64,000 nucleotides of DNA from ATM1 sp003577165 (GTDB lineage: Bacteria > Armatimonadota > Fimbriimonadia > Fimbriimonadales > ATM1): contig SZPM01000003.1 of the NCBI GenBank assembly GCA_030263715.1, forward strand, positions 1 to 64,000, in the 5' to 3' direction. Of the stretch, positions 9,037-18,914 are shown in pieces. The first letter of the stretch is position 1. Every line of letters begins with the position of its first letter. The notes beneath the pieces were generated by a model. The model was given only the letters and a program-made list of their open reading frames with translations. It was not told the origin of the DNA and ran no database searches. Both the position numbers and the translations under genes were made by a program.

Positions 9037-10464
9037 ATGAACCGCCGCACTTTCGTGCAGCTCGGCGCAGCGGGCGGGATGGCGCTCCTCGGCGGCTGTG
9101 GGCCGATTCGGGAGTTGTTCGGGCGGCGCCACGCCTGGAGGGACCTGCCCGCTTCCAATTCCGGGCCCGTCCGACGGCTGCTCGACCGCGCCGGATATGG
9201 GCCGGTGCCCGGCGACCCCGCCGGGGTGGCTCAGATCGGACACGAGGCCTACGTGGAGGAGCAACTTCGCGCAGACCTTCCAGAAGACCCTACTGTCTCG
9301 CTTCAGATCGCGCGGATGGACGTGTTCACGCTTTCTGCATCCGAGATGGGCGACATCAGCTTCAAGTCGGCTCAGGCTCAATTGCAGCAGGCGGCCCTGC
9401 TGCGCGCCGTCTACAGCCCGAACCAGTTGTACGAGCGGATGGTCGCTATCTGGTCGGACCACTTCAACATCTATGCGCCGAAGGCGTACGGGTCTTATCG
9501 AATCCCAACCGACTACGTCGAGGTGATCCGAAAGCATGCGCTGGGCAAGTTCCCGGACATGGTGCTGGCGTCGGCTAAAAGTCCGGCGATGCTTGAGTAT
9601 CTCGACAATCATCTCAATCGAAAGGGGACTGCGAACGAGAACTACGCGCGGGAGTTGATGGAACTTCATACGCTCGGCGTCCACGGCGGCTACACGCAGC
9701 GAGATGTTCAGGAGGTCGCTCGGTGCTTTACGGGTTGGACGATCGAAAGTCGTTTCGGGCGCAGCCGTGGCAGATTCCTCTTCGACGAATCTCGACACGA
9801 CGATGGCGAGAAGTTTGTGCTGGGAGTTAGGATTGCACCAGGGCTTGGAGTCCGAGCTGGGGAGCGAGTCATCGAAATCATAACGTCCCATCCGAGCACT
9901 GCAAGTCACATCGCTCGCAAACTTTGTGGACACTTCGTCGGAGCAGGATTCCCCGATCTCGAACGCCGGGTCGCGGCCGTCTATCTCCAAACGAAGGGCG
10001 ACATTCGGTCGATGCTGCGTGAGATTCTCAACTCCAAGGAGTTGTTGGAATCGCCCCCCCTCCCCAAGAGGCCGTTCGACTTCGTCGTATCCGCGCTTCG
10101 CGCGGTCGATGCCGGCACCGACGCAGGTGCCCCGGTGCTCGACCACCTCGATAAGATGGGTCATCTCCCAAACATGTGGCCGATGCCGGATGGCTATCCG
10201 GCGGACGCCCATGCTTGGACGGGAACGCTGCTCGCGAGATGGAATTTTGCCTACGCACTCGCAAGCGGCCGGATCGAAGGCACGAAGCCGCGGCTCGGCG
10301 AGGGAGTCAAAAACCTTTCTGAGGCGAGGAGGATCGCTTGTGAGGCGGTTCTCGGTGTGCCGTCGAAGGCAGTGGGCAGTGCGCCAAAGGCCGTTCGTGA
10401 TGCGCCGACTTTCCAGTCTGCGCTGTTCGCTGCCCTTGCGTCTCCCGAGTTTCAGTGGAGATAA
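9037..10464 (+). CDS. DUF1800 domain protein with Tat-type leader
   Basis: A 475-residue exported protein. The N-terminus MNRRTFVQLGAAGG is a twin-arginine-type leader, followed by GGC that could be lipidated. The body carries the family hallmarks: LLDRAGYGPVPGD near the N-terminus, MVAIWSDHFNIY, NENYARELMELHTLGV and RCFTGWTI. DUF1800 genes are nearly always paired with a DUF1501 gene, as here, in many environmental bacteria. The biochemical function is not established. The stop lies 2 bp upstream of the DUF1501 start codon chosen below. Confidence 0.92.
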   Translation: MNRRTFVQLGAAGGMALLGGCGPIRELFGRRHAWRDLPASNSGPVRRLLDRAGYGPVPGDPAGVAQIGHEAYVEEQLRADLPEDPTVSLQIARMDVFTLSASEMGDISFKSAQAQLQQAALLRAVYSPNQLYERMVAIWSDHFNIYAPKAYGSYRIPTDYVEVIRKHALGKFPDMVLASAKSPAMLEYLDNHLNRKGTANENYARELMELHTLGVHGGYTQRDVQEVARCFTGWTIESRFGRSRGRFLFDESRHDDGEKFVLGVRIAPGLGVRAGERVIEIITSHPSTASHIARKLCGHFVGAGFPDLERRVAAVYLQTKGDIRSMLREILNSKELLESPPLPKRPFDFVVSALRAVDAGTDAGAPVLDHLDKMGHLPNMWPMPDGYPADAHAWTGTLLARWNFAYALASGRIEGTKPRLGEGVKNLSEARRIACEAVLGVPSKAVGSAPKAVRDAPTFQSALFAALASPEFQWR

Positions 10465-10466
10465 AA

Positions 10467-11696
10467 ATGCAGGTTTGCCGCGAGTACTCTCAACTTTCGC
10501 GTAGAGCCTTCCTCATGGGGGGGCTCACCATCGCCGCCGCAACGTCCGGTCTCTCGCAGGCCCTCCTCGACATCCAACGACGAGATCGAAAGCGGGCGTT
10601 GGTCGTTCTGTTTCTGAGGGGGGGAGCCGACGGACTGAACACCGTCGTCCCTGTTGAGGACGATGCGTACTACAGACTTCGGCCCTCTCTGGCGATTCCG
10701 AAGTCGGAGGTGATCGATCTCGACGGGTCTTTCGGATTTCACCCCGCTCTCCAGCCGATCCGCCCTCTCTTCGCAGACGGCAAACTTGCAGTCGTACAGG
10801 CCGTCGGATCCGACGACAGAAGTCGTTCTCACTTTGAAGCGATGAATGCAATGGAGCGCGGCGTTGCAGAGGTTGCCGACGCGCCTTCGGACGGTTGGCT
10901 AGCGCGTTATTTGGCTGCACGGAATCACACCTCTACTTCACCGCTTACAGCAGTTTCGTTCAGTTCCGTGAAACCGGACTCGCTCATCGGAGCCACGCAC
11001 TCGCTCGCGCTCGAGTCCATCGAATCGTTTCGTCTGGACATGCCGCAAGCAGAACGCGAGTCGGTGCAGGCGATGCTGCGCGCCATTTACTCGGGCGGTG
11101 AGGATTCGTTCTCACGCGCGGGGCGCGAAACGCTGGAAGTGCTTGAGAAACTCTCCAATGTGGCACGACAAAACCCGGTCGGCAAGTATCCGGACTCGGA
11201 CCTCGGTGCGTCCTTGCGACAGGCGGCGTTTCTGCTGCGCAGCGATCTGGGCGCGGAGGTCATCTGCGTCGAGCGGGGGGGGTGGGACACGCACGTCGCG
11301 CAGGGTTCGACGGCGGGATGGCATGCGTCGCTGCTCACAGACTTGTCGCAGAGCCTTGCGGCGTTCGCAGAGGACTTGGGGCCGATGCTCGACGACACCA
11401 CCGTCGTCGTGATGACGGAGTTCGGACGGCGAGCGTATGAGAACACGGGGCTTGGCACCGACCACGGCCGGGCGAGTTTCATGCTCGTTCTGGGCGGAGG
11501 AGTTCGGGGCGGCCAAGTCCACGGCGACTGGCCCGGCCTCGCGGAGGATCAGTTAGAGGAGCCGGGCGACCTTCGCGTCACGACGGACTACAGATCGGTG
11601 CTCGCGGAGGTGCTGACGGGCCGCATGGACCTGCCAGATGCCTCCAGGGTCTTCCCGGGCTTGGAGAAGGCTGCTGTGGGCGTGCTGGGAGCGTAG
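10467..11696 (+). CDS. DUF1501 domain protein with Tat-type leader
   Basis: A 409-residue protein of the DUF1501 (sulfatase/alkaline phosphatase-like) family. The leader contains SRRAFLMGGLTIAAA, a twin-arginine signal. Family motifs include LVVLFLRGGADGLNTVVP, HPALQPIRPLF and VVVMTEFGRRAYENTGLGTDHG; the last carries the EFGR and TDHG elements typical of the family. The ATG at 10467 is preferred over an in-frame GTG at 10455 because GGAG sits 6 nt upstream. Together with the DUF1800 partner it probably forms an exported or surface-associated pair of unknown activity. Confidence 0.92.
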   Translation: MQVCREYSQLSRRAFLMGGLTIAAATSGLSQALLDIQRRDRKRALVVLFLRGGADGLNTVVPVEDDAYYRLRPSLAIPKSEVIDLDGSFGFHPALQPIRPLFADGKLAVVQAVGSDDRSRSHFEAMNAMERGVAEVADAPSDGWLARYLAARNHTSTSPLTAVSFSSVKPDSLIGATHSLALESIESFRLDMPQAERESVQAMLRAIYSGGEDSFSRAGRETLEVLEKLSNVARQNPVGKYPDSDLGASLRQAAFLLRSDLGAEVICVERGGWDTHVAQGSTAGWHASLLTDLSQSLAAFAEDLGPMLDDTTVVVMTEFGRRAYENTGLGTDHGRASFMLVLGGGVRGGQVHGDWPGLAEDQLEEPGDLRVTTDYRSVLAEVLTGRMDLPDASRVFPGLEKAAVGVLGA

Positions 11697-11702
11697 GCCC
11701 GC

Positions 11703-12716
11703 TTACAGGCCCTTGGAGGCCATGAACCGGATCAGGTCCACCACGCGCATCGCGTAGCCCCACTCGTTGTCGTACCAGCCGACAACCTTTGCGAATCGTG
11801 GGCCCATCGCCATCGTCAGCGCGGAGTCGAGGGAACAGGAATGGGGGTCCTTGATGAAGTCGGTGCTGACGAGAGGATCGTCGCAGACTTGCAGGATGCC
11901 CTTCATCGGGCCGCTCGCCGCTTGGCGCATCGCGTCGTTGATAGCTTCCGCAGTGACGTCCTTCTCGGTGGTTACTACAAGGTCCACGACGGAAACCGTG
12001 GGCGTCGGAACACGTAGCGCGTATCCGTGCATCTTGCCTTTGAGAGCAGGGACGACGAGGCCGATCGCTTTGGCCGCTCCCGTGCTCGTCGGGATGATGT
12101 TCTGTGCCGCGGCGCGCGCCCGCCTTAAGTCCTTGTGGGCTTGGTCCTGCACCTTTTGGTCGTTCGTATAACTGTGAATCGTCGTCATCAACCCGCGTTC
12201 GATGCCGAACGAATCAAGCAGGACCTTCGCCATTGGCGCAAGGCAGTTCGTGGTGCAACTCGCGTTGCTCACCACGTGGTGTTGAAGAGGGTCGTATGCG
12301 TCGTCGTTGACACCTAGCACCAGCGTAACATCTTCGCCCTTCGCTGGCGCGCTGATGACGACCTTTTTGACGCTTCCTCCCAGGTGCTGACCTGCGGTTT
12401 CGCGATCCGTGAATCGGCCGGTCGCCTCGACGACGACTTCGGTTCCCACGGAGTTCCAGTCGATGGATGCTGGGTCGGGTGATTTGAAAGAACGAATTCT
12501 CTGACCGTTGATTACGATCTCGTCCTCGTCGAATTGTGCCGATCCGTTGAAACGTCCGTATGTGCTGTCATACCGAAATAGGTGTGCGTTGGTCTGCGGG
12601 TCCGTGATGTCGTTGACGGCCACCACTTCGATGTCGTCCGTCGAGGTTTCGAGAAGAGCGCGCAGAGTCAAGCGTCCGATTCGACCAAATCCGTTGATGC
12701 CGACTTTCGTAGCCAT
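11703..12716 (-). CDS. gap: Glyceraldehyde-3-phosphate dehydrogenase, type I
   Basis: Glycolytic and gluconeogenic enzyme of 337 residues, oxidising glyceraldehyde 3-phosphate with NAD(P). The N-terminal Rossmann motif is [11 protein letters not shown]. The catalytic Cys is in [12 protein letters not shown], and the C-terminal [12 protein letters not shown] motif is intact. The ATG at 12716 gives the standard N-terminus [11 protein letters not shown]; the longer frame upstream is antisense to the ABC permease. It is convergent with the DUF1501 gene and divergent from the ABC permease, with only 49 bp between the two starts. Confidence 0.98.
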   Translation of the reverse strand: MATKVGINGFGRIGRLTLRALLETSTDDIEVVAVNDITDPQTNAHLFRYDSTYGRFNGSAQFDEDEIVINGQRIRSFKSPDPASIDWNSVGTEVVVEATGRFTDRETAGQHLGGSVKKVVISAPAKGEDVTLVLGVNDDAYDPLQHHVVSNASCTTNCLAPMAKVLLDSFGIERGLMTTIHSYTNDQKVQDQAHKDLRRARAAAQNIIPTSTGAAKAIGLVVPALKGKMHGYALRVPTPTVSVVDLVVTTEKDVTAEAINDAMRQAASGPMKGILQVCDDPLVSTDFIKDPHSCSLDSALTMAMGPRFAKVVGWYDNEWGYAMRVVDLIRFMASKGL

Positions 12717-12765
12717 AAGATGCCTTGGAGTATAGCCCCGAATCCGCTCTCGCCGCGAAGACATA

Positions 12766-13929
12766 ATGGCGACGATGCCGCACCGGCCAGCCGGTCGACC
12801 CCTCGCGCCCTGGGTGTTTCCTATGCGAAATCCAGGCAAGACTTTGCCCCTGATTTCGGTGATCATGCTGGCGGTCTTGCTCGTCGCTGGAATCGTCGCG
12901 ATCATGGACTCGATTCCGCTCAGCGTCCGAACGGTCTACGGGTATGCACGGTTCTTCACCGCGGTCGCGACCCGTGGAAATCCATACCTCGTGCCGGAAG
13001 TCGAGCGGACTCTCCAGGAGTGCCCTGTTCCCGTTGAGCGTGTGGTGAAAGTCCGCACGGCGCTCTTCAACATCTCGAGCATCACGGGCGATTTCCTGTC
13101 TGTGCTCCACGGTCTCAATCAAGAGGACGCTTTGTACAACGCCAGACGCATGGGGCTCGGTCGCCTGCGAGGGCGTCTGCCGGAGCCAGGGAAGCCCGAG
13201 GCCGTCATCACGCGGCCCGTGGCAACGAATCTGGGTCTCGATCTCGGCGACGTGATGCTCCGGCCCGACGATCGCAGGAACTACGCGCCGCTGGAGGTGC
13301 GAGTCGTCGGCATTCACGACTCGGACGAGTGGTTTGCCTACACGTCCTACGAATACGTCGCTCAAAACCACTTTCCGCCCGTCGACTCGCTGCTGGCCTA
13401 CGCGAAGGACCCACAGAGGCAAAGGGAGATCGACGAGTGGTGCGAGAAGAAGTTCAAAGGCACCCGCGCCATTGTGTTGAGTTATCCGAATCTCGAGAAG
13501 GAGGCGGACGAAGCGCTCGCAACTCTCTTTCAGATTCTCAACATCGTCATCGGTCTGCTCGTGTTGGTCATCACGATCATGATGGGCATGATGATTAGCA
13601 TCTACCTTTCGCAGAGGATTGCGGAATTCGGCCTGCTCCAGGCGATCGGATTCACGCGGTCGAAGTTGATCCGGCGCGCCGTCCTTGAATCGGTCATCAT
13701 GGTGGCGGCGGGTTGGGTGCTGGGGATCGGCCTTGCGATCGTCGTTCTGACCGCCATCAAGGCGCAGGTGCTGGATCCGAAAGCGTATCTCCTCGACCCG
13801 TTCGATCGCGCCGCGTACCTTTACACCATCCCAGCGCCCGCGGCCATCCTCCTCACGGCTACGATCACGATTTGGATTCGATTCAAGAGATTCGATCCGA
13901 TCTCCGTCATTGAGAGGAGAATCCTGTGA
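12766..13929 (+). CDS. ABC transporter permease, FtsX/DevC type
   Basis: A 387-residue permease of the MacB/LolE/DevC class. One membrane helix lies near the N-terminus ([17 protein letters not shown]). A large extracytoplasmic domain follows, then three helices in the C-terminal 150 residues with the FtsX-like segment [19 protein letters not shown]. Such permeases use ATP hydrolysis for mechanotransmission or lipid/lipoprotein/peptide export. The start is uncertain: the ATG at 12766 lacks a strong ribosome binding site, and the ATG at 12823 (MRNPGKTL) is an alternative. The stop overlaps the ATPase start by 4 bp, indicating a coupled pair. Confidence 0.85.
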   Translation: MATMPHRPAGRPLAPWVFPMRNPGKTLPLISVIMLAVLLVAGIVAIMDSIPLSVRTVYGYARFFTAVATRGNPYLVPEVERTLQECPVPVERVVKVRTALFNISSITGDFLSVLHGLNQEDALYNARRMGLGRLRGRLPEPGKPEAVITRPVATNLGLDLGDVMLRPDDRRNYAPLEVRVVGIHDSDEWFAYTSYEYVAQNHFPPVDSLLAYAKDPQRQREIDEWCEKKFKGTRAIVLSYPNLEKEADEALATLFQILNIVIGLLVLVITIMMGMMISIYLSQRIAEFGLLQAIGFTRSKLIRRAVLESVIMVAAGWVLGIGLAIVVLTAIKAQVLDPKAYLLDPFDRAAYLYTIPAPAAILLTATITIWIRFKRFDPISVIERRIL

Positions 13930-14591
13930 TCGAGGTCCGGAGCGCATCGCTCGTGTATCAGGACTTCGATCGGCAAGTGTACGCTTGTCGCGAGGTGACG
14001 CTGGAGGTTGCAGCGGGTGAGTTCGTCGCGATCCTCGGCCCGAGTGGGAGCGGCAAGTCGTCACTTCTTTATCTCCTGAGCGGCCTCAAGTCGCCGACGT
14101 CCGGCAGCGCATGGTTCAAGGGCCGCGACTACGCCGAGATGTCCGACGCGGAGCGGGCGCGCATTCGCATCGAGAACTTCGGATTTCTCTTCCAACAGGC
14201 GTTTCTCGTCGGCTACTTGACCGCTATCGAAAATGTGATGCTCGTGGATCCCATTCGGGGGGACTCCAGGGAACGCGCGCTCGACCTCCTCGATCGCGTC
14301 GGCCTGCGCACTGAAGCGAATCGTTATCCGAGCGAACTTTCGGGAGGACAGAAGCAGAGGGTTTGCGTCGCTCGCGCGCTTTACAACGACCCCGAGGTCG
14401 TTTTCGCCGATGAGCCGACTGCCTCGTTAGATCAAGAGGCCGGGAAGGGCGTCGTCCAAGTTCTGCGTGAGCATCGAACGGGCTCCCTCGTAATGGTCAC
14501 TCATGACCAAGCGATGATTGCTTCGGCTGATCGCGTCGTCACGATGGACGACGGCGCCGTCTACCCCGCGCCGGTAGAATCCTCTCAATGA
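13926..14591 (+). CDS. ABC transporter ATP-binding protein, LolD/MacB/DevA type
   Basis: A 221-residue ATPase with Walker A GPSGSGKSS, Q-loop FLFQQAFLVGYLT, signature LSGGQKQR, Walker B VVFADEPTASLD and the switch His in MVTHDQ. This is a complete nucleotide-binding domain of the subfamily that pairs with FtsX-like permeases. The GTG start overlaps the permease stop (GTGA), and the stop overlaps the start of the following PLP enzyme (ATGA). All three genes are therefore probably translated from one message. I see no membrane-fusion partner in the window. Confidence 0.93.
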   Translation: MIEVRSASLVYQDFDRQVYACREVTLEVAAGEFVAILGPSGSGKSSLLYLLSGLKSPTSGSAWFKGRDYAEMSDAERARIRIENFGFLFQQAFLVGYLTAIENVMLVDPIRGDSRERALDLLDRVGLRTEANRYPSELSGGQKQRVCVARALYNDPEVVFADEPTASLDQEAGKGVVQVLREHRTGSLVMVTHDQAMIASADRVVTMDDGAVYPAPVESSQ

Positions 14592-15724
14592 ACTTCGACA
14601 CGAAGGCGATTCACACAGGGCGGTTCAAGCAGGATCCGAAGTCCGCGGTCAGCCCTCCCATCTACCAGACGGCGACCTATGGCTGGGAGTCCCTCCAGGA
14701 AGAGCCGGTGCCGATGTACACGCGTTACGGAAATCCGACTCGCGACCTGCTCGAGAAAACGCTTGCCGACTTGGAGCGAGGGTCCGATTGTCTCTGTTTG
14801 TCAAGCGGCATGGCGGCGGTCGCCTCGGTGTGCTCGCTGCTTAAAGCGGGCGATCATGTCATCGCGCCGATGGACGCCTATGGCGGAACCTTCGCCTACT
14901 TGACTCGCGAACTCGAACAGTTCGGCGTCGAGGCGACGTTTCTCGATCATTCGGACGTTGAGTCCTATCGCGCGGCCTTCAGGCCGAATACAAGGCTCGT
15001 GTGGCTCGAATCTCCGTCGAATCCGACGCTTAAAATCATCGACCTGGCTGCGTGTGCGGAAATCGCCCATCGCGCAGGCGCATACGTTGGCGTCGACAAC
15101 ACGTTCGCGTCTCCTTACTTCCAGAATCCGCTCGACCTCGGAGTGGACATCGTGATGCATTCGGCCACGAAGTACATCAATGGACACAGCGACGTCGTCA
15201 TGGGCGCGTTGATCTGGCGCAACGCTGAAATCGGCGGGCGCCTCCGCGCGTATTCCAAAAGGGCCGGCAACATACCGAGCCCGTTCGACTGCTGGCTCGT
15301 GCTTCGTGGTCTGAAGACGCTTGGAGTTCGGATGCGCCAGCATGAGAAGTCGGCAATGCGGATTGCTGAGTTTCTCGCATCGCACCCTCGCGTCGCCGCA
15401 GTGCATTACCCGGGCTTGCCGACGCATCCCGGACATGAACTCGCGAAACGACAGATGCGCGGCTTTTCAGGGATGGTCGCGTTCGAAGTCGAGGGGGCGA
15501 GAGCGGAAGCCGAGTCGTTTACAACCAAGACTCGTTTGTTCCGCATCGCAGCGTCGCTCGGCGGCGTCGAATCTCTGATCGGATACCCGCCCGTGATGTC
15601 GCACGCGATGCTCGGAGAAGAGGAGCGCCTGGCGCGTGGAGTGACGCCCGGGCTGCTCAGGTTGAGCGTCGGCCTCGAGGACACCGACGATTTGATCGAG
15701 GACCTGAATCAGGCCCTCGGTTAG
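14588..15724 (+). CDS. Cys/Met metabolism PLP enzyme (cystathionine gamma-synthase/lyase type)
   Basis: A 378-residue fold-type I PLP enzyme of the trans-sulfuration family. Diagnostic motifs are YTRYGNPTRD near the N-terminus, the cofactor loop LSSGMAAV and the PLP lysine in SATKYINGHSDVVMG. The family includes cystathionine gamma-synthase, cystathionine gamma-lyase, methionine gamma-lyase and O-acetylhomoserine sulfhydrylase, and sequence reading alone does not separate them. It overlaps the ABC ATPase by 4 bp upstream and the convergent aspS by 4 bp at the stop (TTAG). A cysK gene occurs about 25 kb away. Confidence 0.9.
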   Translation: MNFDTKAIHTGRFKQDPKSAVSPPIYQTATYGWESLQEEPVPMYTRYGNPTRDLLEKTLADLERGSDCLCLSSGMAAVASVCSLLKAGDHVIAPMDAYGGTFAYLTRELEQFGVEATFLDHSDVESYRAAFRPNTRLVWLESPSNPTLKIIDLAACAEIAHRAGAYVGVDNTFASPYFQNPLDLGVDIVMHSATKYINGHSDVVMGALIWRNAEIGGRLRAYSKRAGNIPSPFDCWLVLRGLKTLGVRMRQHEKSAMRIAEFLASHPRVAAVHYPGLPTHPGHELAKRQMRGFSGMVAFEVEGARAEAESFTTKTRLFRIAASLGGVESLIGYPPVMSHAMLGEEERLARGVTPGLLRLSVGLEDTDDLIEDLNQALG

Positions 15725-17517
15725 TCCTCCGGATCGGTCTCGATCCGAATGCCGAGTTCCCGCAGTTGTGCCGCATCCACTTCGCTCGGAGCGTCCATGA
15801 GAGGGTCGTATCCTCCGCCCACTTTGGGGAACGCCATTACCTCTCGGATGTTGTCTTCTCCTAAGAGAAGCATGACCAAGCGGTCGATTCCCGGCGCGAT
15901 GCCGCCGTGCGGGGGGGCGCCAAGCCGAAAGGCCTGAAGGATGTGCCCGAAACGCTCTTGTTGCGACGCCTCGTCAATCCCAAGCAGCGAGAAGACGCGG
16001 GCTTGGACATCCGGTCGGTGGATTCTGATGCTGCCACTCGCCCATTCGACGCCGTTGCAGACGATGTCGTAGCAGTCCGCGCGTACCCGTCCGGGATCGG
16101 ACTCCAGATACTCGAGGTCGCTCGCCTTCGGTGAAGTGAAAGGGTGGTGCGATGCCTCCCACCGTCCCTCCTCCTCGTCCCATAGCACGAGAGGGAAGTC
16201 GAGCACCCAACAGAACGCAAGGCGCATCGGATCTCGCAAGCCGCATCGGTCCCCGATCTCATTCCTGAGTCGAGCCAAAACGTTGAGCGTCACGGACTGT
16301 CTGTCGGCGACGAAGAGGAGCAGATCGCCCGGTTCCGCTGAGGCGGCTTGTGTGATCTTGGCTAACTGTTCCTTGCTGAAAAACCGAGCGATGCCCTTCG
16401 CTTCCTCGTCGTTCGAGGCTGCGACCGGCAGGTGCGCGAGCCCCTTTGCGCCGAACTCCTTCGCAAACGTTTCCATGTCCGCAATCTGCTTTCGCGAAAG
16501 AGCGGCTCCTCCCGGGTACCGGATTCCACGAACGATGCCACCGGCTTCGACAGCCGAGCGAAACACGCCGAATTCGCTTTCAGACGCAATCTCCGTGACA
16601 TCAAACAGCTCAAGGCCGAAGCGCAGGTCGGGCTTGTCCGTGCCGAATCTCGCCAGCGCGTCGTCGTAAGTGAGCCTCGGAAACTCCGATACCGGACTCA
16701 GGGGCAGGTCGAACTCCTCGATGACGCGATTGCATACAAACCGAGTCACGCCTTCGGCCACTTCGATCACATCTTCCTGCGTTACGAAACTCATCTCCAA
16801 GTCGAGTTGGGTGAATTCCGGCTGCCGATCCGCCCTCTGGGCTTCGTCTCGGAAGCACTTCGCGATCTGGTAGTACCTCTCGACCCCCGCGACCATCAGC
16901 AGTTGCTTGTACTGCTGTGGGCTTTGTGGAAGCGCGTAGAACTTGCCCGGCTCCAGTCGGTAGGGAACGAGGTAGTCGCGCGCGCCTTCCGGAGTGCTCT
17001 TCGTCATGATCGGCGTCTCGATCTCGAGAAACCCACTTTCGTCCAGGTATTGGCGAATGTTGCGCACGCACGCTGCTCGGACAGCGAGTTTCTGATACAT
17101 CGTTGGCCGCCGAAGGTCCACGTAGCGATGCTTGATCCGCAGTTCCTCGGAGACCTTGCGCATCTGCTCTTCGTCCGAAACCGGAAACGGCAAGACTTCG
17201 CACTCGTTGAGCACTTCGTAGTGCTCGACCACAACCTCGATCTCTCCCGTCGGCAACTTAGGGTTCACGGCTTCCGGACTTCGTTCCGCCACGAGGCCGG
17301 TCACGGACAGGACGAATTCGCTTCGCAGCGCTGCGATGTCGGCGTGCTTCTCGACGTCGAAGTTGAGTTGGACGATGCCGGTCCTGTCGCGCAAATCCAA
17401 GAAGTAGAGGCCTCCAAGATCCCGGATCCGATGGCACCAACCGTTCAGCGTAACCGTCTTGCCGACGTCGCTCTTCCTCAGTTCGCCGCAGTATCGTGTG
17501 CGTTGGGAGAAGCTCAT
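15721..17517 (-). CDS. aspS: Aspartyl-tRNA synthetase (bacterial type)
   Basis: Class II synthetase of 598 residues. The N-terminal OB fold has GWCHRIRDLGGLYFLDLRDR. Class II motifs are ETPIMTKSTPEGARDY, FRDEAQRADRQPEF and the C-terminal GGIAPGIDRLVMLL. The internal GAD insertion typical of bacterial enzymes fits the length. Start ATG at 17517 gives MSFSQRTRYCGEL, the expected N-terminus. Whether it is tRNA(Asp)-specific or also charges tRNA(Asn) cannot be decided here. Its stop codon shares the 4-bp TTAG with the convergent PLP enzyme. Confidence 0.97.
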   Translation of the reverse strand: MSFSQRTRYCGELRKSDVGKTVTLNGWCHRIRDLGGLYFLDLRDRTGIVQLNFDVEKHADIAALRSEFVLSVTGLVAERSPEAVNPKLPTGEIEVVVEHYEVLNECEVLPFPVSDEEQMRKVSEELRIKHRYVDLRRPTMYQKLAVRAACVRNIRQYLDESGFLEIETPIMTKSTPEGARDYLVPYRLEPGKFYALPQSPQQYKQLLMVAGVERYYQIAKCFRDEAQRADRQPEFTQLDLEMSFVTQEDVIEVAEGVTRFVCNRVIEEFDLPLSPVSEFPRLTYDDALARFGTDKPDLRFGLELFDVTEIASESEFGVFRSAVEAGGIVRGIRYPGGAALSRKQIADMETFAKEFGAKGLAHLPVAASNDEEAKGIARFFSKEQLAKITQAASAEPGDLLLFVADRQSVTLNVLARLRNEIGDRCGLRDPMRLAFCWVLDFPLVLWDEEEGRWEASHHPFTSPKASDLEYLESDPGRVRADCYDIVCNGVEWASGSIRIHRPDVQARVFSLLGIDEASQQERFGHILQAFRLGAPPHGGIAPGIDRLVMLLLGEDNIREVMAFPKVGGGYDPLMDAPSEVDAAQLRELGIRIETDPED

Positions 17518-17567
17518 GCGCGAGGCGACGAGTCTACCTGACGGCGGTTTGGGGTAGGTTTCGACTG

Positions 17568-18914
17568 ATGAAGACGGTTGCACCGACAGACGGCATGCAG
17601 GTCGCCGAGTCCGTTCGGTTCGAGCCGGGCGTGTATTTCATGCCGCAGGGCATCGACATCGTCGCCGATGGAGTTGCAGTAGAGGCCGCCGGGGTTTCCT
17701 TCGTCGGCGTGGAAAGACAGGGTCAAGGCGTGCGAGTTCACAACGCGTCCAACGTCTCGATCTCCGGTCTTTCGCTTCGCGAATATCGGCATGGCATCTT
17801 CGCCGAGGACTGCCGGGACGTTTCGATTTCAGGCTGCAACATTCGCTGCACCGCAGAGCTTGCGCCGAACACGCTCTTTCTCGACATCTGGCTTCCCGTG
17901 GAGAGGGCGTACGGCGGGGCCGTTCTACTCAATCGCTGCGTCGGTGTCGAACTCGTCGAGAACGATTTTCAGCATCAGCAGAGCGGGCTGCTCGCCTATC
18001 ACTGCTCCTCACTCAAGGCGCGCAATAACGAGTGCAATTACAACAGCGGGTTCGGGATTTTCCTGTACGGAACCACGGATTCTGAGTTCATCGAGAACTC
18101 CTGCGATTACTGCTGCCGCTTTGAAGTCAGGGAGGGGGGGCTTCACTATGGGCACATGGGCGCGGATGCAGCGGGCTTCGTCTGCGTTGCCGGCTCAAGC
18201 CGGAATCGCTTTTACCGAAACACCGCCCGCCTCGGTGGCGACGGCTTCTTTCTTGCGGGACGCGGGCCCGACATCGCCGCGGGCTGCGACGACAACGTGT
18301 TTGAGGAGAACGACGCATCCCTCAGTCCGAACATCGCATTCGAGGCGACGTTCTGCTCCGGCAACGTGTTCATCAACAACTTCGCCGATCGGTGCAATTA
18401 CGGATTCTGGCTTGGGTTCAGTCGGAACACGAAAATCGAAGGCAACCGGATGCTGTTCAACCGGCAGGCCGGTATCGCCGTCGAGAACGGAATCGAGCTT
18501 GTCGTAACCGGCAACCACTTCCAGTCGAACGGTCACGGCATCCTCTTGTGGAGCCACCATGTCGCGGACTTCGCACAGTCGCATCCCGATAACGACACCA
18601 GCCGAGACTGGCAGATTACGGGGAACAGGTTCTACAGGAACGGAGTCGGCATCCGCATCGCTGCCGACCAGGACCATGGCATTCGCAACCTGGAGGCGGC
18701 CGACGCGGGCGACCCAAGCGTGTGGCCCCATTCCCACAAAATTCTCGATAACGACATCCAAGACAACCGAATCGGGATCGAACTGGTCCGCACCCGCAAG
18801 AACGAAATCCGTGGCAATCTTCTCAGCGGCAACGTCGAGGCCAACATCCGAGAAGTGGACTGCGAGGAGAACGTAATCGGGCACAATCTCGGGAGACGAG
18901 GAGCGTATCTATAA
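17568..18914 (+). CDS. Right-handed parallel beta-helix (NosD/PbH1-type) protein
   Basis: A 448-residue protein composed of beta-helix coils with repeated Asn/Gly ladder positions. Examples are VSISGCNIRC, LVENDFQHQQSGLLAYHCSS, ARNNECNYNSGFGIFLY, FIENSCDYCC and ILDNDIQDNRIGIELV. This matches PbH1 repeats found in carbohydrate-active or copper-protein NosD-like families. There is no recognisable signal peptide at the chosen start, which is unusual for the fold. An earlier in-frame GTG at 17496 also lacks one. It lies divergent to aspS, and its TAA overlaps the putative pyrD initiation codon. Confidence 0.85.
   Translation: MKTVAPTDGMQVAESVRFEPGVYFMPQGIDIVADGVAVEAAGVSFVGVERQGQGVRVHNASNVSISGLSLREYRHGIFAEDCRDVSISGCNIRCTAELAPNTLFLDIWLPVERAYGGAVLLNRCVGVELVENDFQHQQSGLLAYHCSSLKARNNECNYNSGFGIFLYGTTDSEFIENSCDYCCRFEVREGGLHYGHMGADAAGFVCVAGSSRNRFYRNTARLGGDGFFLAGRGPDIAAGCDDNVFEENDASLSPNIAFEATFCSGNVFINNFADRCNYGFWLGFSRNTKIEGNRMLFNRQAGIAVENGIELVVTGNHFQSNGHGILLWSHHVADFAQSHPDNDTSRDWQITGNRFYRNGVGIRIAADQDHGIRNLEAADAGDPSVWPHSHKILDNDIQDNRIGIELVRTRKNEIRGNLLSGNVEANIREVDCEENVIGHNLGRRGAYL
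18898..18913 (+). promoter_or_regulatory. Shine-Dalgarno plus putative non-canonical ATA start of pyrD
   Basis: GAGGAG at 18898-18903 is followed after 7 nt by ATA at 18911. ATA is the first codon of the region that encodes the normal class 2 PyrD N-terminus. No ATG, GTG or TTG exists in this frame between here and the internal ATG at 18980. The ribosome binding site therefore supports initiation at ATA, or the following ATC. Confidence 0.5.
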